Part shown: piece after piece, positions 44,818 through 57,056 of the stretch
Layout of the letters: the number at the start of each line of letters is the position of its first letter
Position numbering within the stretch: the stretch's first letter is position 1
Notes under the pieces: model-generated
What the model was told of the DNA's origin: nothing
Database searches by the model: none
The model's input: only the letters and a program-made list of their open reading frames with translations
Made by a program: the position numbers and the translations under genes
Assembly (NCBI GenBank): GCA_024114885.1
Contig: CP099423.1
Location: forward strand, 2,046,001-2,110,000
DNA: 64,000 nt
Source of the DNA: Septoria linicola
Taxonomy: Eukaryota; Ascomycota; Dothideomycetes; Mycosphaerellales; Mycosphaerellaceae
Direction: 5' to 3'

Positions 44818-45289
44818 CTATTCGCCAGTGTCGTAGAGCAAGATCTTCGACTCGTCACCTATTTCAACATAACCTGCTCGAAAGCATATGATATGGGCGT
44901 CGAGGATCATCCTGATCCCCTCTACCAGTTTCTCTTCGCGGAAAGAACCTCCAGGCTCGCAGGTGGCCAGACCTGAACAAAGGCAATTGCGCACGGGTTC
45001 GAAGTCTGAAGAGGATCTGATCGAGACGAAAAGATCCACTGCGTCACGGATTGCGGCATGATAGGACTGCACGGCGCTGGCTGCTGTATAACGCTCGTGC
45101 ATGTTCTGTTGCCTTTGCATAGCAGACAGACATTGCTCACTCTGTTGAAACGCGGAACATGTCCTGGCGCAGTCTGCCTCTACCGACCACTCCGATCCCT
45201 TCTCTCCTAGCAGTAAGATACATTTGTCTGCAATTCCTTGCGGCGGTTGGCGTTGGGGTGCAGAGTGCTCCGATGCTGATCAGTAGGGA
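44818..45289 (-). other. Cys-containing open frame, possibly a gene fragment
   Basis: A minus-strand frame is open from about 45289 to the TAG at 44818, with the first ATG at 45120 (100 aa). It holds a cluster CARTCSAFQQSEQC and a helix-rich segment (AVQSYHAAIRDAVDLFVSIR). This vaguely resembles the C-terminal ends of some Zn2Cys6 cluster regulators, but there is no DNA-binding domain nearby. It could be a remnant cut off by the transposon block 160 bp away, or chance. Confidence 0.3.
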
Positions 45290-48002
45290 CACCAACTCCT
45301 GGCCAATTGCGTCTTCCCCGACGAATTCGAGATTTCAAGAAGTTTGTCAGTGGCACTCAAATACTCTTTGAGCTGGAGCTGCAGTCTTGTGCTCAGATTG
45401 AAACGTAGATACATATATCAAAGAATGGTCGTCACGGGCTTTTACGCTCGGTGATGAGCAAGTCCATATCAGGTGAACGCCTCGTAGAAACAAAAAGACA
45501 GGTTTGCATCATCCAGTGCAGGACCACCAGTTGATAGCCACCGATTGATATGGACTCTGTAAAGTCTCCAGATCGGTGAAGATGTCTGATGGCCTTCCTC
45601 CATATTGGATGTTCCATCATTGTCTCAACATAGGATGTGATCAGGCGGCGCAGAGCACAGCTTGGAGTCCTTTGTAGCTTACATCGCTAAGCCGATAGTT
45701 CTGGTAACCCCCACAATATGTGTTTGCCGATGCCTGGTAACCTTTGGGCTCGGTCCCCGAGTGCTCGGCTAGCATTGAGCTAGCAACGTCGTTTATTCCG
45801 AGTCGAAAGTGCCTTGTAGAGTGGGTTGACTTGAAGTACAGGCTTGATACCACCAAAAGGTAGACTAAGATGATAGTGAAAGAGGCATTGCCATCTTTTT
45901 GAAAGATGGACAACGTAAGAGCAGACCCAGAGTGATGGACTCGCCGACTGGGAATCTTGAACCACCATCCAACTGCCGATCCTCTCGACTATCGAGCGGA
46001 TCCGAAGGCGCTTCCTGCACTAAAGACTAGCAGCTGTGGCATACTCTGGTTCGGTGATGGTCGCAGGCTACCATGCATACCTCGAATCCTTCGCAAGTAT
46101 GCTCGTGGTGTGCTTGGAATGTACTGTACAGGTCAACGACAATTGCACGTCTGTCTTTATTCAGCTGGGACCGAAACATGTGGGTGTCGTAGTCATCATC
46201 GCAGGACAGTCGTGCCCGTCTTGTGCATAGCACGCTTTTGCGCTGGCGTCAATCCGTCGCGGCTTTGTCTTCACGCAAATCCGTGTCTGTCTACTACGAC
46301 CTCTACTGCTGACTAGCGACGATCTTGCTCATGCGTGGGAACTGCTTGTTCACTGATGAAGCATCCGCAAAGTGGATGCGGCAGAGCGCTTGCAAGGTGG
46401 TAAGATGCTGATCAACAGGCATTCAAGCATGCGTTTCCTCCTTCGAGCTTTTCCTCCTTATCGCAACTCACATTTGTTTACATTGGTTCCACTCCCTCAC
46501 ATCAACCATCGCACCCACGCCGAAACCCGCCAAACGGGACGCGCCCGACCAGTCACTGTTGTGACACAGCCCTATCTTGGCCAGCGCGTGGGACCAATCC
46601 TAGCTCTGCCAGCTCTTTCTGCATAGTACGATGGCGCTTGCGGTGATTCTTCATTCACGTCATTCTGTGCCCATGAGGCTTGCGAGATGATGCAGGACAG
46701 CTTGAGCTGGAAACAGTCACGTACCAAACGCTGCTGGAGAGTGTGAGGAGTGCTCAGCTAGCCATACGCCACACCTTCACGAGAGCGCCTCTACCGTAGG
46801 TTTGCACGTTTGCTACCACAGACTTCCCACGTTGTCTCAGGATCGGCTGGTTTGTGGATTCGATCGTCCTCCTTTTAGCTCATCTCAGCTCGTGGCTATC
46901 CTTGGAGGCGTGAACTTTAGACCCGCACACTTTCGACTGCACATCATGATCATGTTCGCGCGAGACCAGACAAGCAACACGATATGTGCCTTTGAAGGTC
47001 GCTGACCGAGTTTCACCGCCGCCGAATCAGCGTGCCCTGTTCAGGTCGCCAAGTCCTGGTACTATACCGTCCGAGGTATGGCATAATTTTGGCCATTCCT
47101 TCCAGCGCCCTTGAAAGTCCTCCAACCGGAGCTGTCGACAGGCCGTACCCGATCCTGGTTTTCTGCAGGACAGACAACGCAACGCCGCATGCACGGTGGA
47201 TCTCACGACCCCGTAAATTGGAACCAACCTGATCTAGCCGTACTGGATCTGAATCTGAATCGCCCGCAAGAAAATTAAGATTTGGCCTCTGGACGTTCTG
47301 CACGACTGCACGTTCTGAGAACTCTATCTGTTGCATCTGCCGTGCAAAGTGTCGCGGTCGTCTTTGCTGGTGCGCGACTTGTTTGCAAGGCACTACTATC
47401 TCTATGACCAGCAACCATGTCTTGTTAGTGATCGATCAACTAACCAGCGCTTTCTCGCACCATCCCGCGATCAGGGCATAGACCAAAAGCAGAGAGGGGA
47501 ACAAGATAAACTCCACCGGACTGCATCGTCCGCCGCTAACCACCATTGAGGCCCTGCTGCAGCTGGGGTGCTCACGGCTCAATAATAAGTGAGGGCCTCT
47601 GCGCCGCTCCTTCCCTTGATCTCACGCGCCATACCGCAACCCTCAGCTGCAGACGTTTGTGTCGTTGAGATAGGCTCGTTCCTACATCTCGACCGGGCTC
47701 TTCCGTCCGCTCTTCTCCGCACCTTTGCGACGACTGCGGCTTTGTGCCACTGCCACGTTCTCTCGACCAGGTCAAGATCATCGCACAGCTAGGAATCCGT
47801 TCGAAGGACTCTTGACAAATTGCGTACGTCAGGCATACTCACGGCTATATACATTGAGCCTGCTAGGACTGGCCTTGGAGAAGTTGCCTACACTTGTCCA
47901 CCTGGATCTGGTTTGCTTTTATCCTACTGCCCTTGACCCACGTACAGAATGATGCGGAACTTCGATCGATACAGAGTCGGGTATACGCAACTTCGGTTCT
48001 AG
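45290..48002. other. 2.7-kb gene-poor stretch, promoter of the Zn2Cys6 gene at its right end
   Basis: Only frames below 120 codons, scattered on both strands and without motifs. No repeat seen. Confidence 0.45.
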
Positions 48003-51000
48003 ATGCAGCCCGAATTCGAGCCAGTTCACTACGACAATGGAGCCAGTATGGCCGACACTTCCGCTGCAGAGGCCGCCCTAAAAGCCAAGTTGTCGAGGAA
48101 GCGCACCAAGACAGGGTGCCTAACATGCCGCAAGCGGCGCATCAAGTGCGGTGAAGAAAGGCCTGTTTGCAGCAACTGCATCAAAAGTAAGCGCCACTGT
48201 GAAGGCTACAATCAGCGTGTGGTATTCAAGCCCCCAGCTTTTGAATATCAACCTGTCGCCAATGGCTCTGCACATATCACTTTCCAGGCTGGAAATGGCC
48301 AGGAAGCTGTTCCTTCGGCGACAGATCTGCATGCGGCGTACGATCAGTCAAGCTACACTCAACTGCGACCACGACCCTCGCAAGGCCAGTTCTTGACTGT
48401 CTGGAACCAGCATTCTCAGCAGTACGTCCAAGTTCCAGCGCCCGAGCCTGAGCATGTGCAACAAAGTCCCCCGGAAATCCAGCACCCGCAACCACAGAGA
48501 AATGGACCCATCAGTCCTGGTCATATCATACGAGATCCTTTCGGCTTCCAGCGTCTACCTCAAACACAGAATCATCACGTACATGGCACGAGTATAGCGC
48601 ATTCAGCTTCGGTTTCCCTGGACTCAGCAGTCCATGACTCGCGATTGGGCTATACAACATACGAGCAGCAGAATGGTCTGACAACGAGTGTGCAGCATTA
48701 TGGCATCCCTGCGGTATCAAATATTGACTCTGCACCTGTGATGTACGGGGACCACGTCACGCAGGCACAGCCGCATATGAACTTGGCACATCCAGTAGTC
48801 ACGCCGCTGTATAATCCATGGGCTGTGTCCTCGCCAACATCCCAGATTGACACCAGTGCGGCATTGCAGACTCCGGCGTCGGTGGCCTCCTCGATGGCCA
48901 TGTCATTCTCGCAACAGACACCTGGTGTGGCACTCCAGTCTCCATGGCATGGCAGCTGGCATGATGAGGGTAAGGCTGAGCATGGAAATCACGACTTTAT
49001 TGGAGTAATGCAGCCACATTCACCGTATCTTGGGCAGCCTCACCACGAACAAATCAGCCAATCGCATCACCATCAGCCACCCGTTGAACAGAAGCATTTT
49101 AGTCAGTATGCTACCGCAGGGGCAGAGAAACCGACCACTCCCGAATACTACGAGCACGAGACACACGCACCACCCACCGAGACGCCGACTTACATGCTCA
49201 ATGCTGCAGCGATCGAGTCGCTCGATGACGATTATTATGATGTGGAGTCCGAGGAGTCCGACGAAGAGCAGGATGTGGACACTTCCCTCTCCCAATTTCG
49301 GAGCCACAGACGTCAACGCAGGCTTGGAAAGGTGCTAGATGGGAAGCAGATCAGTATACGAGGCCTCCACATGCGCAGATACGACACTTTCATCTACGAA
49401 GGTATCTTGGACACGTACCGTGTGGAGTATGTTGCAAGTCCATTGAAGAACCCCGCTACTGCAAGAGTGTTTGCGCACTTCATCTCAGCAACTGGACCAA
49501 GTCTTTCGGTTTTTGAGAGAGCGCCCATCAGCTCATCGGTATTGTTCAACGAGGGAACGGTCCCGATCTCGCAGCAAGGGCTATGGACATATACCTTGCC
49601 AATGGCGGCGCTTCATCATCAAGGTCTACTTCATGCTATGCTAGCGTTGGCCAGTCTACACATTGCGCGGCTACAAGGCGCCTCCACGACTCCGTCAATG
49701 CAACATTATGCTTGGGCATTGAGACGGATACATGCTGCGGTGAGCAATCCGAAGAGCAGGCTGAAAGTCACAACCATCGCAGCATCAATGCTGCTGGGCT
49801 TCTACGAGATCATGACCGCAGATCACATGAAGTGGAACATGCATCTTGCTGGGGCAAAGCAATTATTCGTGGAGACCGACTTTGTGAAGATGACGTCCGA
49901 GTTCAGAAGGCTAAAGTTTGAACGAGCTGCGAGGTTGCAGTGCCAGCCTGGGAGAAAAAGACGGCATAGCTCGGAAGAACCCTTCTCGCAGGCTGATATG
50001 CTGGATCAAATGGCCGAAGTGGATGATCGTGTAGTGAGCCAAATGGTTGGTACAGAAGTGAGGTATGATGGACTTGGCCATATCGAAACCACGAACTTCA
50101 GCTTGCCTCCAGCTCTCGACCTTGGCAAGTTTGAGATCTTGAAGGACCTATACTGGTGGTACTGCAAGCAGGATGTCATCCAAAGCATCGTTAGTGGCAA
50201 TCCGCTTCTGTAAGTGATTTCACCAGTGCTCATGAAATTTCAGAGCTGACTCTGCATAGTATGGACTTCAGCAGATGGGCCAATTGTCCACCTCGTGCGC
50301 CACTTGGGCGTGGAGACGCCGTCTATGGATCGTTCGATCATCTTGTGCTGCTGCTTGGCCGTATCGCGGACTTCTCTTCTCGAGACAGGAAGCGAAAGCT
50401 GAAGCAAATGGAAATGAATGGTGGCCAGTGGAGACCTGCCGCCGGTATGAACATTCCTAGACCGCCGCAAGCTCAAGCGCAGCCGCCGCCATCCCCAGCA
50501 GCACCTATCAATCCCAACCATGGCTTTCCTATGCCAGGCAGTTTCATACCACCTCCGGGTGCCTCGATGGGCGCTCCTCCAACCATGCCCGACTTCTACG
50601 GAATGGCGCCACCACCAAAAGCCAACATACAAATGCCAAGCTCATACTCAGCGTTTCCTCAGCAGACACCACATACTCCGCATAGTGCCACTAAGCCTGA
50701 CTTCCCTAGTCCTGACACACCCGCAACGATACAGGATGCATTGCAAGAACATACGAGCATACGACAGGCATTGGACACATTCGAGCGAAGCCTCAGTGGG
50801 GTACACGCATTCCAGCCTCTCGAATCTGATTCGTATCACTCTACGGATACAGCTTTCGGCTCAGCCTACTTCTACCGCACCTACGATATTGGCTGTCTAT
50901 GGGCACTCTACCACATGGCTGTCATAATCGCGATTCGCGCGCATCCTCACATGCCACCTGCAGCACATATGGCGGCCGGCGTCGCTGCTCAAGAGTCCAA

Positions 51001-51484
51001 ACATCATGCTATCGAAATAGGCCGTATTGTGGCAGGAATTGTACCTGGACCGGAGAACCAAGCCCTCAACCCCAGCCTCGGCGCAGCACTCTGCGAAAGC
51101 TGCATGCCTTCCTTCTTCGCAGCAGTGCAGTACCAAGATCCTCGACAGCGCTACGAGACCGTCACCCGCATCTTCAGCATTGCTCGCCGCACAGGCTGGG
51201 GCAGCGCGGAGCTGATCGCGAACGGCTGCGAAACAGCATGGGTCAAAGCCGCAGCTGCAGGGCGAGGACCACCATATACCAGAATCGTGAGGGCACACCA
51301 TATGAACAGTGAAGATCCTCGCTTGAATGGCAGCTGGGAAAGACTAGACCCCAGCGCTGCGCCTGTCGATGGCGATGACGCCGATAGACGGTTGATCAAG
51401 ACGAAGAGAGAAGCTCGACTGAACTGGGCTATCGGCGTGATGGGCGTGGAGGAGGATATTGAGAAGCTCAGGATCGTGGATTGA
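48003..51484 (+). CDS. Zn2Cys6 transcription factor, two exons, 1143 aa
   Basis: Exon 1 is 48003-50209 and exon 2 is 50260-51484; the 50-nt intron (GTAAGT to GCATAG) splits a Leu codon. The joined length is 3432 nt. A basic stretch leads into the binuclear zinc cluster CLTCRKRRIKCGEERPVCSN followed by CIKSKRHC at about residues 39-66. A long Gln/His/Pro-rich region follows (residues 70-400) with an acidic patch (DDDYYDVESEESDEEQDVD). The C-terminal half is helical and of the fungal_trans_2 type (e.g. HQGLLHAMLALASLHIARLQ, LLGFYEIMTADHMKWNMHLA). Nuclear regulator; the target pathway is not evident and no enzyme cluster adjoins it. Confidence 0.92.
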
Positions 51485-52441
51485 TGGGGATTATGATACG
51501 ACAGTTGGGATAGAGCTGCAGTGTTTGCTCTGCATGGGATGGAACGGGAACCTTCTTGGATATGTCTATAGATGTGAATGAATCGAGTATTTCGTGGTTA
51601 CACACGATTTCAACAGCGTGCGTTTACTTTGGGGTCAGATTGAGTGCTGTTATGTGTGTGGAGAGGGATATGCTAAGCATCGCTATCGTGCAGCGTGAGG
51701 CTTTGCAGAATGCTTAGGGTTGATTGCCGTTATGTTGTGGGACGATCCGACGGCGACAACATAATGTTTTTGTGCATATTTGAGTTAGCCATTCGCTTTC
51801 CTACTCTCATGTTACTTTGTTTGCGTAATTTCGGGCTGTATCGATGACAGTTGGCGGCATAGTGGTATACCCGGTGAATTAGGCCAATTTTAGAATTTGC
51901 TCGTCGTCAGGTTTTTAGGCGACAGACTGTTGCATTTCATTCGCGCCGTGGATGACAAAGTACAGGAACAGGAAAAAGCTCGTCGATACACCTGACCAAA
52001 GGCATATTGTGCTCATTGCTGGCATAGACTCTGCACACGTGGCACGGTAGCAGTAAGATGTCAAAGTCATCATTTAAAGCGTGAATTGTTCTCATCAACA
52101 GTGTGCTAAAGAGACCTAGCTATGCGCTACCGCTATCTCTCGCGACGCCGTTCCGTCAAGTCGTGTATGCTCAAATACTGTACAACACCGGTGCTCAAAC
52201 TGAAAGTAAAGAGTCCCGTCCATTGTACCACACCCGATGCAAATCCGAACACAAAGAAAATTTGGGTATCGTCGATCGTTCCGTCTGACCAACGTCCGCT
52301 GCCTCAAGGTCGTCGCTATCGCTTCCTCCTTCGTCATGATGGTGGTATATGTACTATCTGGCCATGTGTACTGGCTTCGTCTTGCTGTCGTTTTCTTCTC
52401 TGATATAAATATGAAGATCGTAAGTCTGTTTAGTGGTCCGG
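51485..52441. other. Convergent spacer between two regulator genes
   Basis: 957 bp holding two 3' ends. Nothing further recognised. Confidence 0.45.
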
Positions 52442-53773
52442 TCAGTGTGGCAACATGCGAAACTCAATGTCAGCCGGCGCTACAGCTGGCGCTGGCTTGC
52501 GGTGGAGTTGTACGAAGAGCTTGAGACTGCTTTCAGAGTCGGCCAAGCGGTTGACCAGATCAAGCAGCGCTTTCCTGCTGACTTTCTCTCCCAGGCCGTG
52601 CCTACGACTGTACGACTGGGCAAAGAGCTCATGATTTCCCGTAGCGCCCACGTTGAGAGCGTTTAAGATCTTGGAAGTGAGAGCCTCTGGTGCTGTAATG
52701 CCAGTCACGTCAACATCGACGAAATTGTGCTTGTTGGTAGATACCATGATGAACTTCTCCTGCCGCGCGTTGGTAGTGGGAGACGTGGACGAAATGCGCA
52801 AGTTCTTGAACCTTTGTACGGCTTTCGTAAGCGTCCACAGAGCTGATGCGTTCGGCGATGTAGGTGTGGTTGGCTCTGATGTATCGCTCGGCACAGCCGG
52901 ACTGACGTTGACCGTGTCGATCTTGTGGACCTGCTTCTGGTGGCGGCGAACGTCTTTGGGGTAGAGAAATGCCTTCACCTTGCCCATGAGACTGCACTCT
53001 GGACATCGATGTGGTCTCGACTCCTCACCTGCGTGAGTCCGCTTGAAATGTTTAGAGCGGTCGCAAGCACGATCGAATGTCTCCTCACAACCCTCGCAAG
53101 CGAAGCCACCCTCAAGCGACTTATGTCGCTTGCTGCGCTGCCTGGCCAGGTTACCACCCATTGTTCCAGATGTATCTTGACGATCTCTCTTCGACAGCGC
53201 CCGCACCAACGCGGCGGGGTTCGCGGAATGCGGCCCTTGTCTGTCAGTGCTGGTGACTGGCAGCAGTTCTGCGCCAAAGGTTGGCACATGGTAGACTGGC
53301 TCAGCTACAGCTCTTGATTGCATTGTCGTGTGAGGGAACTGCACATTGGTACAACGCGCGACAGGTGGAGCGGGGTTGGCGACTATCGGCGACGCCGTAT
53401 GCGTATCATCGTATACGTCCTCATGTATATAGTTCTCGATGAGATACTCGGAATTGGCATCGTAATCGACAGCCGCGGTCGTTGTGTCTGGTCTGAGACC
53501 AGATTGTTGTGGGATCCATGGTTGCTTCTGTATTTCTGATCCGTTGTCTGTCAGGTAGGAAGTCGCCCGAGAGGAAGGCCCAGGAGTCAAGTTGGTGATC
53601 TCGTGGACGTCCGCATGTAAGAACTTCTGCAAACTTGCACTCTCTGCATTGACATCCGTAAAGGCATTGCTGCTAAAGTCGTAGCTCACGAAGCCTGGAC
53701 CGAAGTCGAGTCCTCCGTCGTGGTCGTTAAGCATGTGGGGTGCCATCCCGCCGCGCTGGACAGCGTCAACCAT
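52442..53773 (-). CDS. C2H2 zinc-finger protein, 443 aa
   Basis: The start is placed at the first ATG (53773, MVDAVQRGG). Residues 1-190 are acidic and low in complexity. A central double finger reads CEGCEETFDRACDRSKHFKR then H, followed by CPECSLMGKVKAFLYPKDVR and RHQKQVH. The second has a longer loop between the cysteine and histidine pairs, a form common in fungal C2H2 proteins. A basic segment precedes it (KRDRQDT...RQRSKRHKS). The C-terminal part ends FRMLPH and has no recognised domain. Probably a nuclear DNA-binding protein; function unknown. Confidence 0.8.
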   Translation of the reverse strand: MVDAVQRGGMAPHMLNDHDGGLDFGPGFVSYDFSSNAFTDVNAESASLQKFLHADVHEITNLTPGPSSRATSYLTDNGSEIQKQPWIPQQSGLRPDTTTAAVDYDANSEYLIENYIHEDVYDDTHTASPIVANPAPPVARCTNVQFPHTTMQSRAVAEPVYHVPTFGAELLPVTSTDRQGPHSANPAALVRALSKRDRQDTSGTMGGNLARQRSKRHKSLEGGFACEGCEETFDRACDRSKHFKRTHAGEESRPHRCPECSLMGKVKAFLYPKDVRRHQKQVHKIDTVNVSPAVPSDTSEPTTPTSPNASALWTLTKAVQRFKNLRISSTSPTTNARQEKFIMVSTNKHNFVDVDVTGITAPEALTSKILNALNVGATGNHELFAQSYSRRHGLGEKVSRKALLDLVNRLADSESSLKLFVQLHRKPAPAVAPADIEFRMLPH

Positions 53774-55602
53774 TGTCGCGGCTTCGAGGCTCAGCGGTGT
53801 CCGCCACTGACGATTGCACAAGGAGCATGGAACTGATGTTGAGTAAGGACGACAACATCCTGGAGAAGGAAGGAGGCGACATCATGTACGCGACCGGTCA
53901 GGCTGAAGAGGCCGCACACGAAGGATCGCACAGAGGGCGTCCGAGGGCTCAAGCTGGCGGCCAAGAATAGAGTTCGAGAGTGAGTGGAGCAAGGGCTGAG
54001 ACTTGCTCCGAGCTCTGCTCTCTTGCTCACTGAGTGTCCTTTACCCAGCAAGTAGTGGCTCGCCAGAGTATCATGTTGTAGCATAGTATGCAGCTTTCGA
54101 AACTGTTGATTCGAGAAAAGCTGCACGTTATATTGTGGCATGCGTCGACCTCGTTCGTCTTTCGACGTTCGTTGGCCTGGCTACATCGGACTCGAATATA
54201 CGCCTGCTGTTACAGAGTATACACCAAGACACAAGTCGAGTTTGTCCAGGCTAGAACTGGGCACGTATTTGCCTTCATGGTGTGCAAGACATGAGGAGGA
54301 ATGTAATCTAAGTGGCACAAGATATAGGAGAGTTAACCCTCCTGCGTGCTTACCTGCTGTGTTGGATGAGCCTGCGGCGGATACCCAGAAAGTGACACCA
54401 ATCGTGCCGGAACATCATACTCGCCCACATCGTATCCTGACAGTACCTGACAGTAAGGCTTCGGTACACAGTTGGATCAGACTCTTGCTTGCACTCGCGA
54501 GGCCAGACGCCTGTACTAATTACCACAGGAAAAAGCTCGATATGAGCTCGGCCCTGGGCCGACATGTCGCAACAATCAAGCAAATGGCCATCCGTGGCTT
54601 GGCTCCATTTCTCGAAGGTTGTTCTAAATACGCGCTGCCGCCCAGGCAGCTCGTACTTTTCAGCTACTGCGAGCGTATGCTTGTTACATCGCCATCGTCA
54701 TCGATAGCTATGGTACTGCTGCCATTGCGGTGAACGAGGCCCGGGGTCTCGCGCAGGTATGTCGGTGTAGAAGTGCAGTGTCAACGAAGAGCCACATTTT
54801 TTTTATGCCCCGGTCGCCTCAACTGTAGTGAATGATGATCTCTTCAATCCCAGGCAGGATGCAAAACCCGGCTTCGCTAGGCGCAGCCTTCAGTGCGTTG
54901 CGGCCACGCAGGTTCATGCTTTCCTTGAATGTTGGCCTTGCAGTTAGTCTTGCTTACATAAGGGCTTTCGGCTAGACGTGACATCACGTTGTCGACGTGG
55001 TAGACAGACTCGCAATAGAATCTTGCGCTTCAAGCCAGATTTTCCAGGTCTGCCAAAGCACTGTGTGCCAGATATACCTCAAGCCTGAGCTGTTTTGGGT
55101 GGGAAAGGCCTGCGCTGACCTGTCTCCAGTCCAGACCACCTTGTACATCGCTTTGTGGTTTGAGATTGTTGCTGATACATCGCGATAGCGGCAGGCAGTA
55201 TTGTGTCGCGAACAGGGCGAGATGATAAGCCTACATTGAGTGCTGCTACAAGGAAGGGGTAGTGGTGGTTGATCTTGGACGTGGCCGCGTTCACCCGAGA
55301 TTTCTTGGCACACGCGCTAGTGGGAATTTCTTTGCACCACACAGCGACCACATCGCATTACTTCAAGCAGCAGAGCAAGCAATACTTATGAATGTCATGT
55401 CATCTAGCGCTCGTTATTATGTTCTCGTTGAGCCGTTCTCAAGAATGCCCCAGTGGGCCGGAAACTTCTCCACGCACCGGCAGCCCAGGACCATTATATC
55501 TCTAGCGCAACCCCACGGCTCTTATCTCGGCGAAACTCAAGCTGTTCTCTTGGATCTTCTGCTTTGAGTAACATATACGGTAGACATTGGCAGCTGTCAA
55601 TC
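53774..55602. other. 1.8-kb region without a supported gene
   Basis: A 197-codon plus frame at 54140-54733 is the only long one. It has no motif, signal or splice context and is not called. Confidence 0.4.
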
Positions 55603-55746
55603 GCTTTCGTGGTGTAGGTTAGTACTCAATTCCAACACCACAACCACATGGAACCATTGCTAACAACAATTCAGTTGGTTATCACATCTGTCTAACACCT
55701 CACCGTGGTTCACAGAAGGTCTTGGGATCGAATCCCAACGAAAGTA
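55603..55746 (+). tRNA. tRNA-Val(AAC)-like gene with a 57-nt intron-like insertion in the D-loop
   Basis: The acceptor stem GCTTTCG (55603-55609) pairs with CGAAAGT (55739-55745; one G-U pair). The D arm begins GTGTAG at 55612-55617 and resumes TTGGTTATCAC at 55675. The anticodon stem TCTGT/ACAGA (55687-55691 and 55712-55716) encloses a loop with AAC at 55694-55696. A canonical 13-nt intron sits one base 3' of the anticodon (55698-55710). The T stem TTGGG/CCCAA is perfect, with loop ATCGAAT, where T54 is A. The 57-nt insert 55618-55674 sits between positions 15 and 16 and splits box A. No T-run terminator occurs for about 45 bp. Folding is complete once the insert is removed, but Pol III expression is doubtful, so it may be a pseudogene. 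Confidence 0.8.
55618..55674 (+). other. Spliceosomal-intron-like insert within the tRNA gene
   Basis: 57 nt with a GTTAGT donor, GCTAAC branch site 14 nt before the 3' end and a TTCAG acceptor, flanked by the proto-splice context TAG|TTGG. The part ACACCAC (55635-55641) could pair with GTGGTGT of the tRNA 5' half. Confidence 0.6.
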
Positions 55747-57056
55747 CATATGGCGTCCGCGCCAGTATGTGAATATAAGCCGTGAGCTTCATTTTTGCCA
55801 TTTTGGACGATTACCAGCCCCTGAGCCAATGTCACCTCCTCCCACCACAGCTGACATGAAACCACACGTTCCCAAGGCTCTCCTGGTACTCTTTTACACA
55901 AAGGAAGCAAGACACAGCCTTATTGTGGCAGGTAAGCGCTTCAGCAATGCATTGGGTTAGGTACAGAAGCAGGCCATTTTTGTTTCTTCGGCCCCAGAAC
56001 CGGCCAGCATACACCAAGCACACTCAGCTTTTGACACGACTGAGTTCAACCGAGATATACAGAGCGTACTGCTTACATTATACGACCGATCAACAGTTGC
56101 GAGACGTCACCAAATGCGAAGTTCCGGGCACAACTAGGACGAATACCCCCACCCATTGACCGATCGATCACACACTCTTCTTCTCTTGCAAAGCACCTAT
56201 CCACTAATTCATATATTATACTTCCTTCAACCATCTCTCCCTAAATCATAGTAGCCACGAGCGTGTATCGATAAGGAACTGCAGCAAGCACGCGACCTAC
56301 GAAGGATCTGTACCTGAACTCGACCAGAACATGGCTTGTAACACTCACCATGGAGGCTCTTATCAGAAGCTAAACATGCTACTGCAGCGCTTGGATCGCT
56401 AATTTCACAGATGTACACGCTTCCAGCTTCGATTCTGTTGGAGGTCTTCTAAGTCTGATGCATGAACGATGAACCTGATGACAGGTATTACCATTTAATG
56501 TAAAGTCTGGATGTGTCAACACACTAAGGCGCTTTCATGTTGTTGCGAATGTCTCGAGATGGTCTGGATCAACGAACGCTCTTCATGGACCCTCGGGCGG
56601 CATGATTCAATGTACCAAGAGCACGACTCACATCTTGAAGCGATCTAATTCGAGCGAAGTAGTCGATATGTTGATCGTGATAACAATGCACCTATCTCTT
56701 TGTTCGTCAACGGGCTGCAAGGGTTAGTAAATTAGTGCCAGCTTGATGGAATACACCACGCCTATTAGGCTGAGTTCCCATTAATTGAGCCTTGCTCCAA
56801 CCGCACCGCTATCGGAACAAGACGCCTGCTCGAACACTTTATCTTTCTCAGATCCTCGAGCGTGACTGACCACAATATCGATCCTTCGAATCGGCGATCT
56901 TATCAGTATAGTCCCGAACAGTCGTGGCCAACGGCCATACGGGTCGCTGCCTTGTGACATTAAAAGTCTCTTACGTTTCGTGACGTGTGAACGCAGCTGA
57001 GCTGCTCAATTCAAGTCAAATTGTATAAGTGTGTATTTACTTTTAGAAAAATGTTC
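55747..57056. other. 1.3-kb region without a supported gene
   Basis: Contains the 3' flank of the symporter gene. Nothing else recognised. Confidence 0.45.

Noticed and set aside
45641..45913. 90-codon minus frame with a hydrophobic start
   Set aside because: The hydrophobic stretch is not preceded by a convincing start and the rest lacks conserved spacing; no splice partners found.
54140..54733. 197-codon plus-strand frame
   Set aside because: No domain, signal peptide or codon bias; its length is possible by chance in 50% GC DNA.
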